From Novosphingobium meiothermophilum (GTDB lineage: Bacteria; Pseudomonadota; Alphaproteobacteria; Sphingomonadales; Sphingomonadaceae), in NCBI RefSeq assembly GCF_003171715.1, contig NZ_QGHL01000007.1, positions 310,001 through 374,000 on the forward strand: 64,000 nt of DNA, written 5' to 3'. The notes below the pieces were generated by a model, which ran no database searches, had not been told where the DNA came from, and saw only the letters and a program-made list of their open reading frames with translations. This document shows positions 48,959 to 57,884 of this stretch, piece after piece; position 1 is the first letter of the stretch; the number at the start of each line of letters is the position of its first letter. Position numbers and translations under genes: made by a program.

Positions 48959-49848
48959 TTCACCCACTCCAGTCCGATTTCCTCGTAGATTTCCTTGGCA
49001 TCGGCCCAGCGCTCGTCCACCTTGACGTGCAGGAAAAGGTGCACCTTGCAGCCAAGCAGTTCTGCCAGTTCCTTGCGCGCGGCTTCACCGATCGCCTTGA
49101 TCCTGGCGCCACCCTTGCCCAGCACGATGGGACGCTGGGTTTCGCGTGCAATCACGATCTGCTGGTGAATCTCGATCGATCCATCCTTGCGCGTCAGATA
49201 CTTTTCCGGGCGCACCGTGCTGTCATAGGGCAGTTCATCGTGGAGCTGGCGATAAAGCTGTTCGCGGGTAATTTCGGCGGCCATCAGGCGTTCGCTGGCA
49301 TCGGAAACCTGATCTTCGGGATAGTTCCATGGGCCTTCGGGCATGAGCGCGGCCAGCCGCTGCTTGAGTTCCGGCACGCCATCGCCGGTCAGCGCGGAAA
49401 CGAAGAACACTTCGTCGAATGCGGCTGCGGCGCTGAGCGCCTCGGCCATGACCAGCAGCGGTTCCTTGGGTGTGGAGTCGACCTTGTTCAGGACAAGGAT
49501 CTTGCGCTCCGGCCGGTCGCGCAGACTGGCGAGGATCGGGTCGAGGTAATCCCGTTTTTTCTTGCGCGCATCGACCACCAGGAGGATCGCATCGGCTTCC
49601 TGCGCGCCGTCCCATGCGGCATTGACCATCGCACGGTCAAGCCTGCGCCGGGGCTCGAAAAGGCCGGGGGTATCAGCCAGAATGATCTGGGCTTCCCCTT
49701 CGATCGCGATGCCGAGCAGGCGAGCACGGGTGGTCTGCGCCTTGGCAGAGACGATGGCGACCTTCTGGCCGACAAGTGTGTTGACGAGGGTTGATTTGCC
49801 GGCATTGGGCGCGCCGAGCACGGCCACGAGGCCACATTTTTCGGTCAT
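48955..49848 (-). CDS. era: GTPase Era
   Basis: The 297-residue protein has the GTPase motifs GAPNAGKSTLVNTL, DTPGLFEP and NKVD, then a C-terminal KH domain with RPIVLGKGGARIKAIG. Era binds the 3' end of 16S rRNA in 30S assembly. It is the third gene of lepB-rnc-era, starting 49 bases after rnc. Confidence 0.96.
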   Translation of the reverse strand: MTEKCGLVAVLGAPNAGKSTLVNTLVGQKVAIVSAKAQTTRARLLGIAIEGEAQIILADTPGLFEPRRRLDRAMVNAAWDGAQEADAILLVVDARKKKRDYLDPILASLRDRPERKILVLNKVDSTPKEPLLVMAEALSAAAAFDEVFFVSALTGDGVPELKQRLAALMPEGPWNYPEDQVSDASERLMAAEITREQLYRQLHDELPYDSTVRPEKYLTRKDGSIEIHQQIVIARETQRPIVLGKGGARIKAIGEAARKELAELLGCKVHLFLHVKVDERWADAKEIYEEIGLEWVK

Positions 49849-49897
49849 GGGTCTGGTCTTTTCGAGAGGGATTGGATGCCTTTAAGGCAATTCGGCC

Positions 49898-50572
49898 TCA
49901 GGCGTAAGCCTGCATGAAGGCGCGCGCGGCGGCGGTTTCGGCTTCCTGCTTGCTCGATCCGCGAGCGCTTGCCTCGCCCACGCCCTTGACCGCGACGGAC
50001 ACGGTGAAGGTGGCGGCGTGGTCCGGGCCTTCGCGTGCAACCAGGGTATAGACCGGCGGCTTGCGCCGGTTGCCCGCAGCCCATTCCTGAAGCGCGGCCT
50101 TGGGATGCTTGCGCTGGCCAGTGCCCGATGCCATGGGTTTTGCCCATAGCCTGCGAACCAGCGCCCGCGCCGCATCGAAGCCCTGTTCGACGAACACCGC
50201 CCCGATCAGGGCCTCCATGACGTCACCGAGGATGTTTTCGCTCTGCGCGCCGCCGTCATCGCGGGCCTGTTTGCCAAGGCGGATATGTTCCGAAAGGCCG
50301 ATGCTGCGCGCGACATCGGCGCAGGTCCCGCGGCTGACAAGTGCGTTGAGCCGCTGCGATAGCTTGCCTTCGGCCGCATCGCTCTGCTCGTGCAGCCATT
50401 CTGCAATGACCAGCCCCAGCACCCTGTCGCCAAGAAACTCCAGCCGCTGGTAATCACGCGCTTCGCCCATCGAACCGTGGGTGAGCGCATCGGTCCACAG
50501 GTCGATGCGCTTTGGCTCATGCCCGGTCAGGCTGGAGATGAAGGCAAGGGCCGAGGCGGAAAGCAGGCTCAG
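49898..50572 (-). CDS. rnc: Ribonuclease III, probable CTG start
   Basis: The enzyme has the RNase III signature YQRLEFLGDRVLG near residue 45, the second metal site in ILGDVMEALIGAVF, and a C-terminal double-stranded-RNA-binding domain with SSKQEAETAAARAFM. It processes rRNA precursors and other duplex RNA. In this frame no ATG, GTG or TTG lies at the expected start. CTG 50572 overlaps the lepB stop as CTGA, and GGAGG (50583-50579) stands six bases upstream. An ATG at 50614 within lepB lacks a ribosome site and would add 14 residues. With CTG the protein has 224 residues. Confidence 0.93.
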   Translation of the reverse strand: MSLLSASALAFISSLTGHEPKRIDLWTDALTHGSMGEARDYQRLEFLGDRVLGLVIAEWLHEQSDAAEGKLSQRLNALVSRGTCADVARSIGLSEHIRLGKQARDDGGAQSENILGDVMEALIGAVFVEQGFDAARALVRRLWAKPMASGTGQRKHPKAALQEWAAGNRRKPPVYTLVAREGPDHAATFTVSVAVKGVGEASARGSSKQEAETAAARAFMQAYA

Positions 50573-51462
50573 AACGTGCCTCCGATCCGGTTCCAGCGCG
50601 CGGCGGTGAACCATGTCCACGGCAGGAACCAGTTGGCGCTGCCATCAGTCGACCACATCATGATCGTAGCACGACCCACGAGATTGTCCTGTGGCACAAG
50701 GCCGATCCCGCCACCTTCCATGGCCGGGAAGCGGCTGTCCATCGAATTGTCGCGATTGTCGCCCATCATGAAGAGGTGGCCTTCAGGCACGACCACTGGC
50801 GGAGTATCGTCAACCGCGCGCTGGCCAAGGTCCAGCACGTTGTAACTGCGTCCGCCAGGCAGGGTCTCGCGGAACTGCGGATAGTGGCAGGTCTGCCGCC
50901 CGTCCGCCTCGGTGACGGCGAATTCGGCCGCCACGCAATCGGTATTGGGGCTTACGGCGATCACGAAGTCCTCGATCCGCTGCTTGGGCACGGCCTGCCC
51001 GTTGAGATGCAGCACGCCGCCGATCATCTGCACCGTATCGCCGGGCAAGCCGATCACGCGCTTGATGTAGTCGATGTCGTTGCCCGGAGGCGCCTTGAAG
51101 ATCACGATCTCGCCGCGTTCGGGCTGGTGCGCGAAAATCCGTTTGGGCAGCAGCGGAAGGCTGAAAGGCAGCGAATACCGGCTGTAGCCATAGGGCCACT
51201 TGGCGGCGAGCAGATAATCGCCCTTCACCAGACGTGGCAGCATCGATTCCGAGGGGATGTTGAAGGGCGAAAAGATGAAGCTGCGAAAGATCGCCACGAT
51301 CACGATCAGCTTCAGCAGGAAGACGGGGAAGCTGTCTTCCTTCTTTTCCTTCTTCAAGGGCTGCGGCGCCAGTGCAGCGTCAGCCTGTGCAGGATTGGCC
51401 TGCGAAGGGGCGGTGGAGGGTGTCGGGGGGGCTTCGGGCGTATCCTGCATCGTCGGGGTCAT
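50569..51462 (-). CDS. lepB: Signal peptidase I
   Basis: From ATG 51462, behind GGGGG, the protein has 297 residues: an Ala/Pro-rich cytosolic start, one membrane helix (FPVFLLKLIVIVAIF near 45-60), then the catalytic Ser in FNIPSESMLPRL near 70 and Lys in DYIKRVIGLPGDTV near 140, and a late MGDNRDNSMDSR. It removes signal peptides from exported proteins. It is the first gene of the lepB-rnc-era operon and is divergent from pgi across about 155 bases. Confidence 0.95.
   Translation of the reverse strand: MTPTMQDTPEAPPTPSTAPSQANPAQADAALAPQPLKKEKKEDSFPVFLLKLIVIVAIFRSFIFSPFNIPSESMLPRLVKGDYLLAAKWPYGYSRYSLPFSLPLLPKRIFAHQPERGEIVIFKAPPGNDIDYIKRVIGLPGDTVQMIGGVLHLNGQAVPKQRIEDFVIAVSPNTDCVAAEFAVTEADGRQTCHYPQFRETLPGGRSYNVLDLGQRAVDDTPPVVVPEGHLFMMGDNRDNSMDSRFPAMEGGGIGLVPQDNLVGRATIMMWSTDGSANWFLPWTWFTAARWNRIGGTF
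50579..50583 (-). promoter_or_regulatory. Ribosome binding site that decides the rnc start
   Basis: The sequence GGAGG, at the very end of lepB, is six bases before the CTG that opens the RNase III frame. No other start codon lies at a workable distance from it in any frame that encodes a known protein. Confidence 0.65.
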
Positions 51463-51617
51463 GTTGCCCCCGCTGGCCTTCGTCAAGTGTGTTATTCGTG
51501 TAATACGCCGGTTGAAATACGTTTGCGCATGGCGCGCGCCTGCCAAGACCATGCTTGGCGCAGACCGGCTTAGCGGGCATTAGGGCCTTGTGCAGTTGCG
51601 AAAGGATGAGGATCACG

Positions 51618-53141
51618 ATGACGTTAGCGCAAGCAGGAACGCTCTGGGCCGCGCTGGAAGCCCTGCCTCGGCCCACGCTTTCGGCCTTGTTCGCGGCAGG
51701 CGATCGTCTCGGCCGATATTCCGCCACGCTCGATCTTCCCGGTGGACCGATCCTGTTCGACTGGTCGAAGACGCATCTTTCGCCTGAGGTCGAGGAGCTG
51801 CTTGGCGCGATTGCAGAGGCGATGGACCTTGCCGGGCGTCGCGATGCCCTGATTTCGGGGGAGAAGATCAACAATACCGAAGGGCGCGCCGCCGAGCATA
51901 CGGCCGAGCGGGGCATCGGCAAGGATACCAGTGTCGAGGAGGCTGATGCCCTCCACGCGAGGATGCGGATGCTGGTCGATGCCATTCATGAAGGCGCGCT
52001 TGGCGAGGTGAAGAGCCTGATCCACATCGGTATTGGCGGGTCGGCGCTTGGTCCGGCTCTGGCCATCGATGCGCTCACCCGCGAGGGGGCAAAACTTGCC
52101 GTCCATGTCGTCTCCAACATCGATGGCTGCGCGCTGGAAGCGGCCATGAAGGCGTGCGATCCGCATTCCACCCTGATCGCGGTGGCCTCGAAGACCTTCA
52201 CGACGACCGAGACGATGACCAACGCGGCATCGGCGCTGGAGTGGCTGCGCGAGGGCGGGGTGGCCGATCCCTATGGCCGGGTTGTTGCACTCACCGCATC
52301 GCCCGAAAAGGCGGTGGAGTGGGGCGTGGATGAAACGCGCGTCCTGCCGTTTTCGGAAACGGTTGGCGGACGTTATTCGTTGTGGTCGTCGATCGGCTTT
52401 CCGGTTGCCATGGCGCTGGGCTGGCAGGGCTTTGCCGCATTTCTGGATGGCGCTGCGGCAATCGACCGGCATTTCATCGATGCGCCGCTTGCCGGCAACG
52501 TGATCGTCCGGGCTGCTTTTGCCGACCTTTACTATACGCAGGCGCGCCAGTGCCAGACCCGCGGCGTCTTCGCCTATGACGAGAGGCTCCGGCTCCTGCC
52601 CGATTACCTTCAGCAGCTTGAGATGGAATCCAACGGCAAGCGGGTTCTGGCTGATGGAACGCCGCTGGCCCGGCCCAGTGCCCCGGTAACATGGGGCGGT
52701 GTCGGCACCGATGCGCAGCACGCGGTTTTCCAGCTCCTGCATCAGGGCACCCATCTGATCCCGGTCGATTTTCTTGCCGTCAAGACGCCGGGGCACGATC
52801 TCGATCCGGTGCATCACCAGATCCTGCTGGCGAACTGCTTTGCGCAGGGTGCAGCGCTCATGGCGGGCAAGGCATCTGATGATGGCGCCCGCGCCTATCC
52901 GGGGGATCGCCCTTCGGCCACGATCCTGTGCGATGACCTCAATCCCGCCACGCTGGGCGCGCTCATCGCCTTTCATGAACATCGCACTTTCGTCTCGGCG
53001 GCGATGCTGGGGATCAACCCGTTCGACCAGTTCGGGGTGGAACTGGGCAAAGCCATTGCAAAGCAGATCGAGGCAGGCGGCGGCGACGGCTTCGATCCAT
53101 CGACCGAAGCCCTGCTGGCCGCGGCGGGGATCGGCGGCTGA
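51618..53141 (+). CDS. pgi: Glucose-6-phosphate isomerase
   Basis: The 507-residue protein has GIGGSALGPALAIDAL near residue 140, ASKTFTTTETMTNA, FSETVGGRYSLWSSIGFP, and a late Lys/His segment in QLLHQGTHLIP and HHQILLANCFAQG, matching PGI. It interconverts glucose- and fructose-6-phosphate. ATG 51618 lies five bases after GAGGA; an ATG at 51606 lies upstream of it. Confidence 0.96.
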   Translation: MTLAQAGTLWAALEALPRPTLSALFAAGDRLGRYSATLDLPGGPILFDWSKTHLSPEVEELLGAIAEAMDLAGRRDALISGEKINNTEGRAAEHTAERGIGKDTSVEEADALHARMRMLVDAIHEGALGEVKSLIHIGIGGSALGPALAIDALTREGAKLAVHVVSNIDGCALEAAMKACDPHSTLIAVASKTFTTTETMTNAASALEWLREGGVADPYGRVVALTASPEKAVEWGVDETRVLPFSETVGGRYSLWSSIGFPVAMALGWQGFAAFLDGAAAIDRHFIDAPLAGNVIVRAAFADLYYTQARQCQTRGVFAYDERLRLLPDYLQQLEMESNGKRVLADGTPLARPSAPVTWGGVGTDAQHAVFQLLHQGTHLIPVDFLAVKTPGHDLDPVHHQILLANCFAQGAALMAGKASDDGARAYPGDRPSATILCDDLNPATLGALIAFHEHRTFVSAAMLGINPFDQFGVELGKAIAKQIEAGGGDGFDPSTEALLAAAGIGG

Positions 53142-53236
53142 TGGCAAAGCGCTGACCCGGCCGCGGTCTCCTGTGTCAAAGCCTCTGGTCTTGCCGATGG
53201 CAACGGGCCATATGCCCCGTGCAAGGAGTGCAGGAC

Positions 53237-54595
53237 ATGGCAGCAGGTGAGTTCGACTACGACCTTTTCGTGATCGGGGCCGGTTCGGGAGGAGTGCGTG
53301 CAAGCCGCATTGCCGCCAGCCACGGCGCGCGCGTGGCAGTGGCCGAGGAATATCGGGTGGGCGGCACCTGCGTCATCCGGGGCTGCGTTCCGAAGAAGCT
53401 GCTGGTCTATGGATCGCACTTTGCCGAAGAACTTCAGGATGCCGCCAATTATGGCTGGACCGTCGATGGCATGCGGTTTGACTGGCCAACGTTACGTGAC
53501 GCCGTGCTCAAGGACGTTGACAGGCTCAATGCGGCCTACACGACGACGCTTGAGAGCAACAAGGTCGAGAGGTTTCTGGAGCGTGCGACCATTGCAGGGC
53601 CGAACGCCGTCAGACTGGCGAGTGGGCGGACCGTTACGGCACGCTACATTCTGGTGGCGACCGGTGCCTGGCCGGTGATGCCCGATTTCGAGGGGCGCGA
53701 GCATTGCATCACCTCGAACGAGGTGTTCCATCTGGAGCAGCTTCCCCGCCGGGTCGTGATTTCCGGCGGCGGCTATATCGCGATGGAGTTTGCCGGCATT
53801 TTCAATGCGCTTGGTTGTCACGTAACGGTTGTGAACCGCAGCGAGACGATCCTGCGCGGCTATGATGACTCGCTGCGTGACCGCCTGCTTCAGATCACCA
53901 TGGCGCGCGGGATAGACTATCGGCTGAACTGCCATATCGAGCAGGTCTTGCAGCAGGACGACGGTTCGCTGGTCGTTCACCTTGATCGTCACCGCGAGCC
54001 TCTGCACGCCGATGTGGTTCTGGTGGCCACCGGCAGGCGTCCCAAGACCGATGGGCTGGGGCTTGAGAATGCGGGGATCACAACGGGCGAACGCGGCGAA
54101 ATCCCGGTTGACCGGCATGGCAAGACCGTGTGCGACAGCATCTATGCCGTGGGTGACGTAACGGACCGCGTCCAGTTGACGCCTGTCGCCATCCGCGAAG
54201 GCCATGCCTTTGCCGACCGGGTGTTCGGCGGCAAGGACACCGAGGTCAGCTATGACTGCATTCCCAGCGCCGTGTTCTCGCAGCCCCCGCTGGCCGGGGT
54301 CGGCCTGACGGAAAGCGAAGCGCGCAAGGCTCATGGGGGCAACATAAAGGTCTATTCCTCGGACTTCCGGCCGATGAAGAACATTTTCGCGCATCGCCCC
54401 GAACGGGGACTTTACAAGATGATCGTCGAGGCGACGACGGGCAAGGTTCTGGGCATTCACATGATCGGCCCGGATTCCCCGGAAATCCTTCAGGCGGCGG
54501 CCATTGCGGTCAAGGCCGGGCTGACCAAGGCCGATTTCGATGCAACGGTTGCCTTGCATCCCTCGATGGCTGAGGAACTGGTTCTCATGCGGTAA
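53237..54595 (+). CDS. gor: Glutathione-disulfide reductase
   Basis: The 452-residue flavoenzyme has the FAD motif DLFVIGAGSGGVRASR, the redox pair in GGTCVIRGCVPKK near residues 40-52, the NADP-binding GGGYIAMEFAGI, and a C-terminal interface His segment VALHPSMAEELVLMR. The TCVIRGCVPKK and R-rich NADP loop fit glutathione reductase rather than dihydrolipoyl or mercuric reductase. ATG 53237 follows AAGGAG. It follows pgi by 95 bases. Confidence 0.94.
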   Translation: MAAGEFDYDLFVIGAGSGGVRASRIAASHGARVAVAEEYRVGGTCVIRGCVPKKLLVYGSHFAEELQDAANYGWTVDGMRFDWPTLRDAVLKDVDRLNAAYTTTLESNKVERFLERATIAGPNAVRLASGRTVTARYILVATGAWPVMPDFEGREHCITSNEVFHLEQLPRRVVISGGGYIAMEFAGIFNALGCHVTVVNRSETILRGYDDSLRDRLLQITMARGIDYRLNCHIEQVLQQDDGSLVVHLDRHREPLHADVVLVATGRRPKTDGLGLENAGITTGERGEIPVDRHGKTVCDSIYAVGDVTDRVQLTPVAIREGHAFADRVFGGKDTEVSYDCIPSAVFSQPPLAGVGLTESEARKAHGGNIKVYSSDFRPMKNIFAHRPERGLYKMIVEATTGKVLGIHMIGPDSPEILQAAAIAVKAGLTKADFDATVALHPSMAEELVLMR

Positions 54596-54658
54596 CGTTA
54601 CGTCACGGTTCTTGGTTTAAGGGGGGGATCGGGCGCATTTGAATGGAGCCGCAAAGGC

Positions 54659-55408
54659 TCATATTCCGGCGAACCACTGATAGCCGGAGTGATCTTCCCA
54701 GTATCCGCCCTTGCCGCCGTATATCCCCGCGAGCGAGGCGACGGCTTCGATCCGCATGACATATTTCGCCTGCTTGTATCCCAGCGCACGTTCCACACGC
54801 AGGCGGACCGGGGCGCCATGCGCAACGGGGAGGGGTTGCCGGTTCATGGTGTGGGCAAGGATCGTCTGCGGATGGAAGGCATCGACAAGATCGATGCTCT
54901 CGTAAAAGGGCATTCCTGAGAAATCATCTGCACAATGGAATACAAGATATTGTGTTTTATCAGAAATACCTGCCATCTTGAGAATGGATGCTAAAGGCGT
55001 TCCGGTCCATTCAGCAATGGCGCTCCATCCTTCCACACAATCGTGCCGCGTAATCTGGGTGCGTTGCGGACCTGCCTTCAACTCGGCAAGGGTCAGGCGC
55101 AGGGGGCGGCGGACCAGCCCTGATACCTCAAGCCGCCAATCGGCAAAGCCCTTGGCCAGATGCGCCGCAAAGTCCGGCGAACGCGGCAGGAAGTTCCCGT
55201 TCACCCGGAAGCGCGGAGAAATATCGACCGGGGCGAACTCAGGGGCCAGCGCATTGCGATCGGTGAGGAAGCGCTGGCCGGAAAGCGTAGCTTTCTCGCC
55301 AAGAGTCAACACCTTGCGCACCGTGGGCGAAGTGGTGATGCGCTCGCACCCGGCCAGCGCGGCGCTGCCTGTCGCTACCAGCATCGAGCGGCGGGAAAAT
55401 CCGGTCAT
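54659..55408 (-). CDS. Molybdopterin-dependent oxidoreductase, sulfite-oxidase fold (MsrP/YedY-like)
   Basis: The 249-residue protein begins with a twin-arginine-like FSRRSMLVATG (Arg6, Arg7) and then a lipobox LAGC (Cys21), so it may be a Tat-exported lipoprotein. The Mo-cofactor domain holds the ligand Cys124 in TRHDCVEGWSAIAEWTG, then HCADDF and the C-terminal GYKQAKYVMRIE. It acts in the periplasm. The cytochrome b561 gene overlaps it by four bases, suggesting an electron relay from the quinone pool, as in MsrPQ-like pairs. The substrate is unknown. Confidence 0.9.
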   Translation of the reverse strand: MTGFSRRSMLVATGSAALAGCERITTSPTVRKVLTLGEKATLSGQRFLTDRNALAPEFAPVDISPRFRVNGNFLPRSPDFAAHLAKGFADWRLEVSGLVRRPLRLTLAELKAGPQRTQITRHDCVEGWSAIAEWTGTPLASILKMAGISDKTQYLVFHCADDFSGMPFYESIDLVDAFHPQTILAHTMNRQPLPVAHGAPVRLRVERALGYKQAKYVMRIEAVASLAGIYGGKGGYWEDHSGYQWFAGI

Positions 55409-56268
55409 GGCCTGTTCTCCTGTGCCTGAGGAAGTCTGAACCAGCCGGTGATGATCGCCCGCATTTCATTCAGGGGGCCGGCAGCAAGGATCATCAGAAG
55501 ATGGATGAAGATAAACAGACAAAGTGCTGCTGAACATATAAAATGAATGGACCGGGCGGACTGCCTGCCACCAAACAGGTCCAGCAGCCAGGGAAAGGCT
55601 GCATTGAGATTGGGTGACATGGTTATGCCGGTCAGGATCGCCAGCGGAATCAGCCCGAAAATGACGCCCAGATAGGCCAGTTTCTGGAGCGGGTTGTAGC
55701 CTTTCGCGGCGTGCCCGGAGGCGAACCGAAGGCGCACATGCGCCACGATCTCCTTCCAGAGACGGGAAGGGGATATCTCCTTCCATCTCGGAAGAAGATC
55801 ATTCCTCAAATGCTTGCTACAAAGCGAATAAATGAGAAATGCCGTGATTGAGACGACCAGCAGCCAGGCAAAGAAGAAGTGCCATTGCCGACCCTCGGCA
55901 AGGCTGTAGTAATTGGGGATCGTCAGCAAGGGTGGGATTGCCTTGGTCGAATAGGGCGTGTGTCCGAGAAAGCCGGTGGTGTTGAACTCGATCTGTCCGA
56001 CCCGGAGGAACCCCGCCTCTCCATTGCGGCCTGCTGCCAGCCAAGCGTGATCGAAATTGGCACCCGCCTTGCCCCAGTAGAGCCGGGGATGCGCATTGAA
56101 AATCGTGGCCCCGCTCATCAGCAGAACGAAAATGCAAAGGGCGTTGATGCCATGCCAGATGCGCACCGGCAGGCTGATCCGGTAAACAAGCGGGCCGCAG
56201 GGCGAGTCTTCGCCGTTTTGTGACGTAACGCTTGCGGAATTGGCCGTCACGACTGCGCTCCACTCCAT
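55405..56268 (-). CDS. Cytochrome b561-type membrane haem protein
   Basis: The 287-residue protein has RISLPVRIWHGINALCIFVL with a likely haem His, and further transmembrane segments, including a His in FFFAWLLVVSITAFLIY region and FICSAALCLFIFIHLLMIL, giving four main helices with His pairs for b-type haem. It should pass electrons between the quinone pool and the molybdoprotein encoded directly downstream, which it overlaps by ATGA. This is inferred from the gene pair. Confidence 0.86.
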   Translation of the reverse strand: MEWSAVVTANSASVTSQNGEDSPCGPLVYRISLPVRIWHGINALCIFVLLMSGATIFNAHPRLYWGKAGANFDHAWLAAGRNGEAGFLRVGQIEFNTTGFLGHTPYSTKAIPPLLTIPNYYSLAEGRQWHFFFAWLLVVSITAFLIYSLCSKHLRNDLLPRWKEISPSRLWKEIVAHVRLRFASGHAAKGYNPLQKLAYLGVIFGLIPLAILTGITMSPNLNAAFPWLLDLFGGRQSARSIHFICSAALCLFIFIHLLMILAAGPLNEMRAIITGWFRLPQAQENRP

Positions 56269-56313
56269 TGCCGGGCGAGTGTGCCAGCTATGGTGCGATT
56301 GGCAAGGCCCCGG

Positions 56314-57297
56314 TCAGGCGGTTCTCAGGCCATCGGCTGGCCGCGCTTCTGCCAGACGGACAAGGACGCTGCGGGTGAAGCGGCGCCTGGCGGATGCTGC
56401 CTCGCATTCCGGTGGCACGGCGCGCACCGCAGCCAGCCCGGCGCTGGCTATGAAGGCCACCTTGCGGGCGTTACTAACGAAAACGCGCTCGTCCCACGCA
56501 TGTTCGCCCCGGCGGGCCACCTCGCGTGCAATCTCGCCATAGATGCTGGCTGCCGCAAGGATCGCCCAGCGCTGACGCGGTTTCAGGCGGGCGGCGCCGA
56601 TCCTTGCCGAACACTCGTGTAAATGCGCCATGGCGCACATCTCGCCCACGATCCGTGCCAGATCGGCGCGGTGCCGAGGCTGATCGATCTGGCTGGCGGC
56701 AATACCGGCGTCGGCAAGCCAATCTGCCGGAATGTAGCAGCGGCCAGCCGCGGCATCCTCTGTTACGTCACGTGCAATATTGGCCAGCTGGAAGGCCAGG
56801 CCAAGGTCGCAGGCCCGGTCGAGCGTATCGGCATCTTCGGGCGAAACGCCCATGACCACTGCCATCATCACGCCGACCGCACCAGCCACATGCCAGCAAT
56901 AGCGCATGAGGTCGGCTTCGGTTTGCGGGCGCCAATCGGCACTGTCGAGGGCAAAGCCTTCGATCACCGCGTCGGCCATTGCTTCAGTCAGCCCGGTTTC
57001 ACGGGCGACCAGCCCAAGCGCGTCAAACGCGGCATCGCCGGTTCGCCTGCCTGCAAAGGCTGCCTGTGTGAGGTAACGGACGTGGTGCAGGCGCTCGGCC
57101 ATGCCGGTCTGGGGACCAAGCGTGCCGCCATGGTCCTGCCCGTCGATCACATCGTCGCAGCGGCGGCACCAGGCATAGAGCAGCCACACGCGTTCGCGCG
57201 TGATCCGGTCAAACAGGTGGCTAGCGGCGGCAAAGCTTTTTGAGCCGCGCAGGATGGCTTCTCTGGCATGGGCAACAAGCGCGGTACGGTCCGCCAT
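56314..57297 (-). CDS. crtB: Phytoene synthase
   Basis: The 327-residue prenyltransferase has LLYAWCRRCDDVIDG with the first Asp-rich motif near residue 50 and the second in NIARDVTEDAAAGRCYIP near 175, plus SFAAASHLF near the N-terminus. It joins two GGPP molecules to phytoene, the first carotenoid step. It is the last gene of crtY-crtI-LOG-crtB, 5 bases after the LOG gene. Confidence 0.96.
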   Translation of the reverse strand: MADRTALVAHAREAILRGSKSFAAASHLFDRITRERVWLLYAWCRRCDDVIDGQDHGGTLGPQTGMAERLHHVRYLTQAAFAGRRTGDAAFDALGLVARETGLTEAMADAVIEGFALDSADWRPQTEADLMRYCWHVAGAVGVMMAVVMGVSPEDADTLDRACDLGLAFQLANIARDVTEDAAAGRCYIPADWLADAGIAASQIDQPRHRADLARIVGEMCAMAHLHECSARIGAARLKPRQRWAILAAASIYGEIAREVARRGEHAWDERVFVSNARKVAFIASAGLAAVRAVPPECEAASARRRFTRSVLVRLAEARPADGLRTA

Positions 57298-57302
57298 GGT
57301 CT

Positions 57303-57884
57303 TTACAGGTCATCCGCCTTCATCGCGAAGATCGGCTTGTGCGGGACATAGGCGGCCATCCGGGCGAGCAGGATATCAAGATCAGGTTCGGCAATGATGA
57401 TGCCGGCATGGGCTTCGCGGATGAAGCCCACCTCGATCATATGGTGATGGAACGCGAGCAGGTGGTCATAGAAGCCGAAGGCATTGAGCAGGCCCACAGG
57501 CTTGGCATGATACCCAAGCTGCGCCCAACTCACCGCTTCCCACAACTCGTCCATCGTGCCAACCCCGCCGGGAATGGTGAGGAATCCATCCGACAGATCG
57601 GTGAAGCGCTTCTTGCGTTCGTGCATTCCCGAAACGACGTGCAGTTCGGTGCAATCGTGGTTTGCCACCTCGGTATTGACCAGTCCTTCGGGGATGATGC
57701 CGATGACTTCGCCGCCGGCATCAAGCGCGCCATAGGCAACTGCGCCCATGAGGCCGAGCCGCCCCCCGCCATAGACAACGCCGATTCCGCGCCGGGCCAG
57801 TTCCTGTCCGATTTCGCGGGCAAGCGTAACGTAACGGTGATCCTGCGGCGTGGCCGAACCGCAGTAAACAGCAAGACGTTTCAA
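57303..57884 (-). CDS. LOG-family nucleoside 5'-monophosphate phosphoribohydrolase
   Basis: The 193-residue protein has VYCGSATPQDHRY at the start, VYGGGRLGLMGAVA near residue 40, and the family signature MHERKKRF followed by PGGVGTMDELWEA near 105-125. LOG proteins release the base from nucleoside monophosphates, including cytokinin ribotides and purine nucleotides. It sits inside the carotenoid operon, overlapping crtI by four bases and touching crtB, which is not an obvious metabolic link. Confidence 0.91.
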   Translation of the reverse strand: MKRLAVYCGSATPQDHRYVTLAREIGQELARRGIGVVYGGGRLGLMGAVAYGALDAGGEVIGIIPEGLVNTEVANHDCTELHVVSGMHERKKRFTDLSDGFLTIPGGVGTMDELWEAVSWAQLGYHAKPVGLLNAFGFYDHLLAFHHHMIEVGFIREAHAGIIIAEPDLDILLARMAAYVPHKPIFAMKADDL

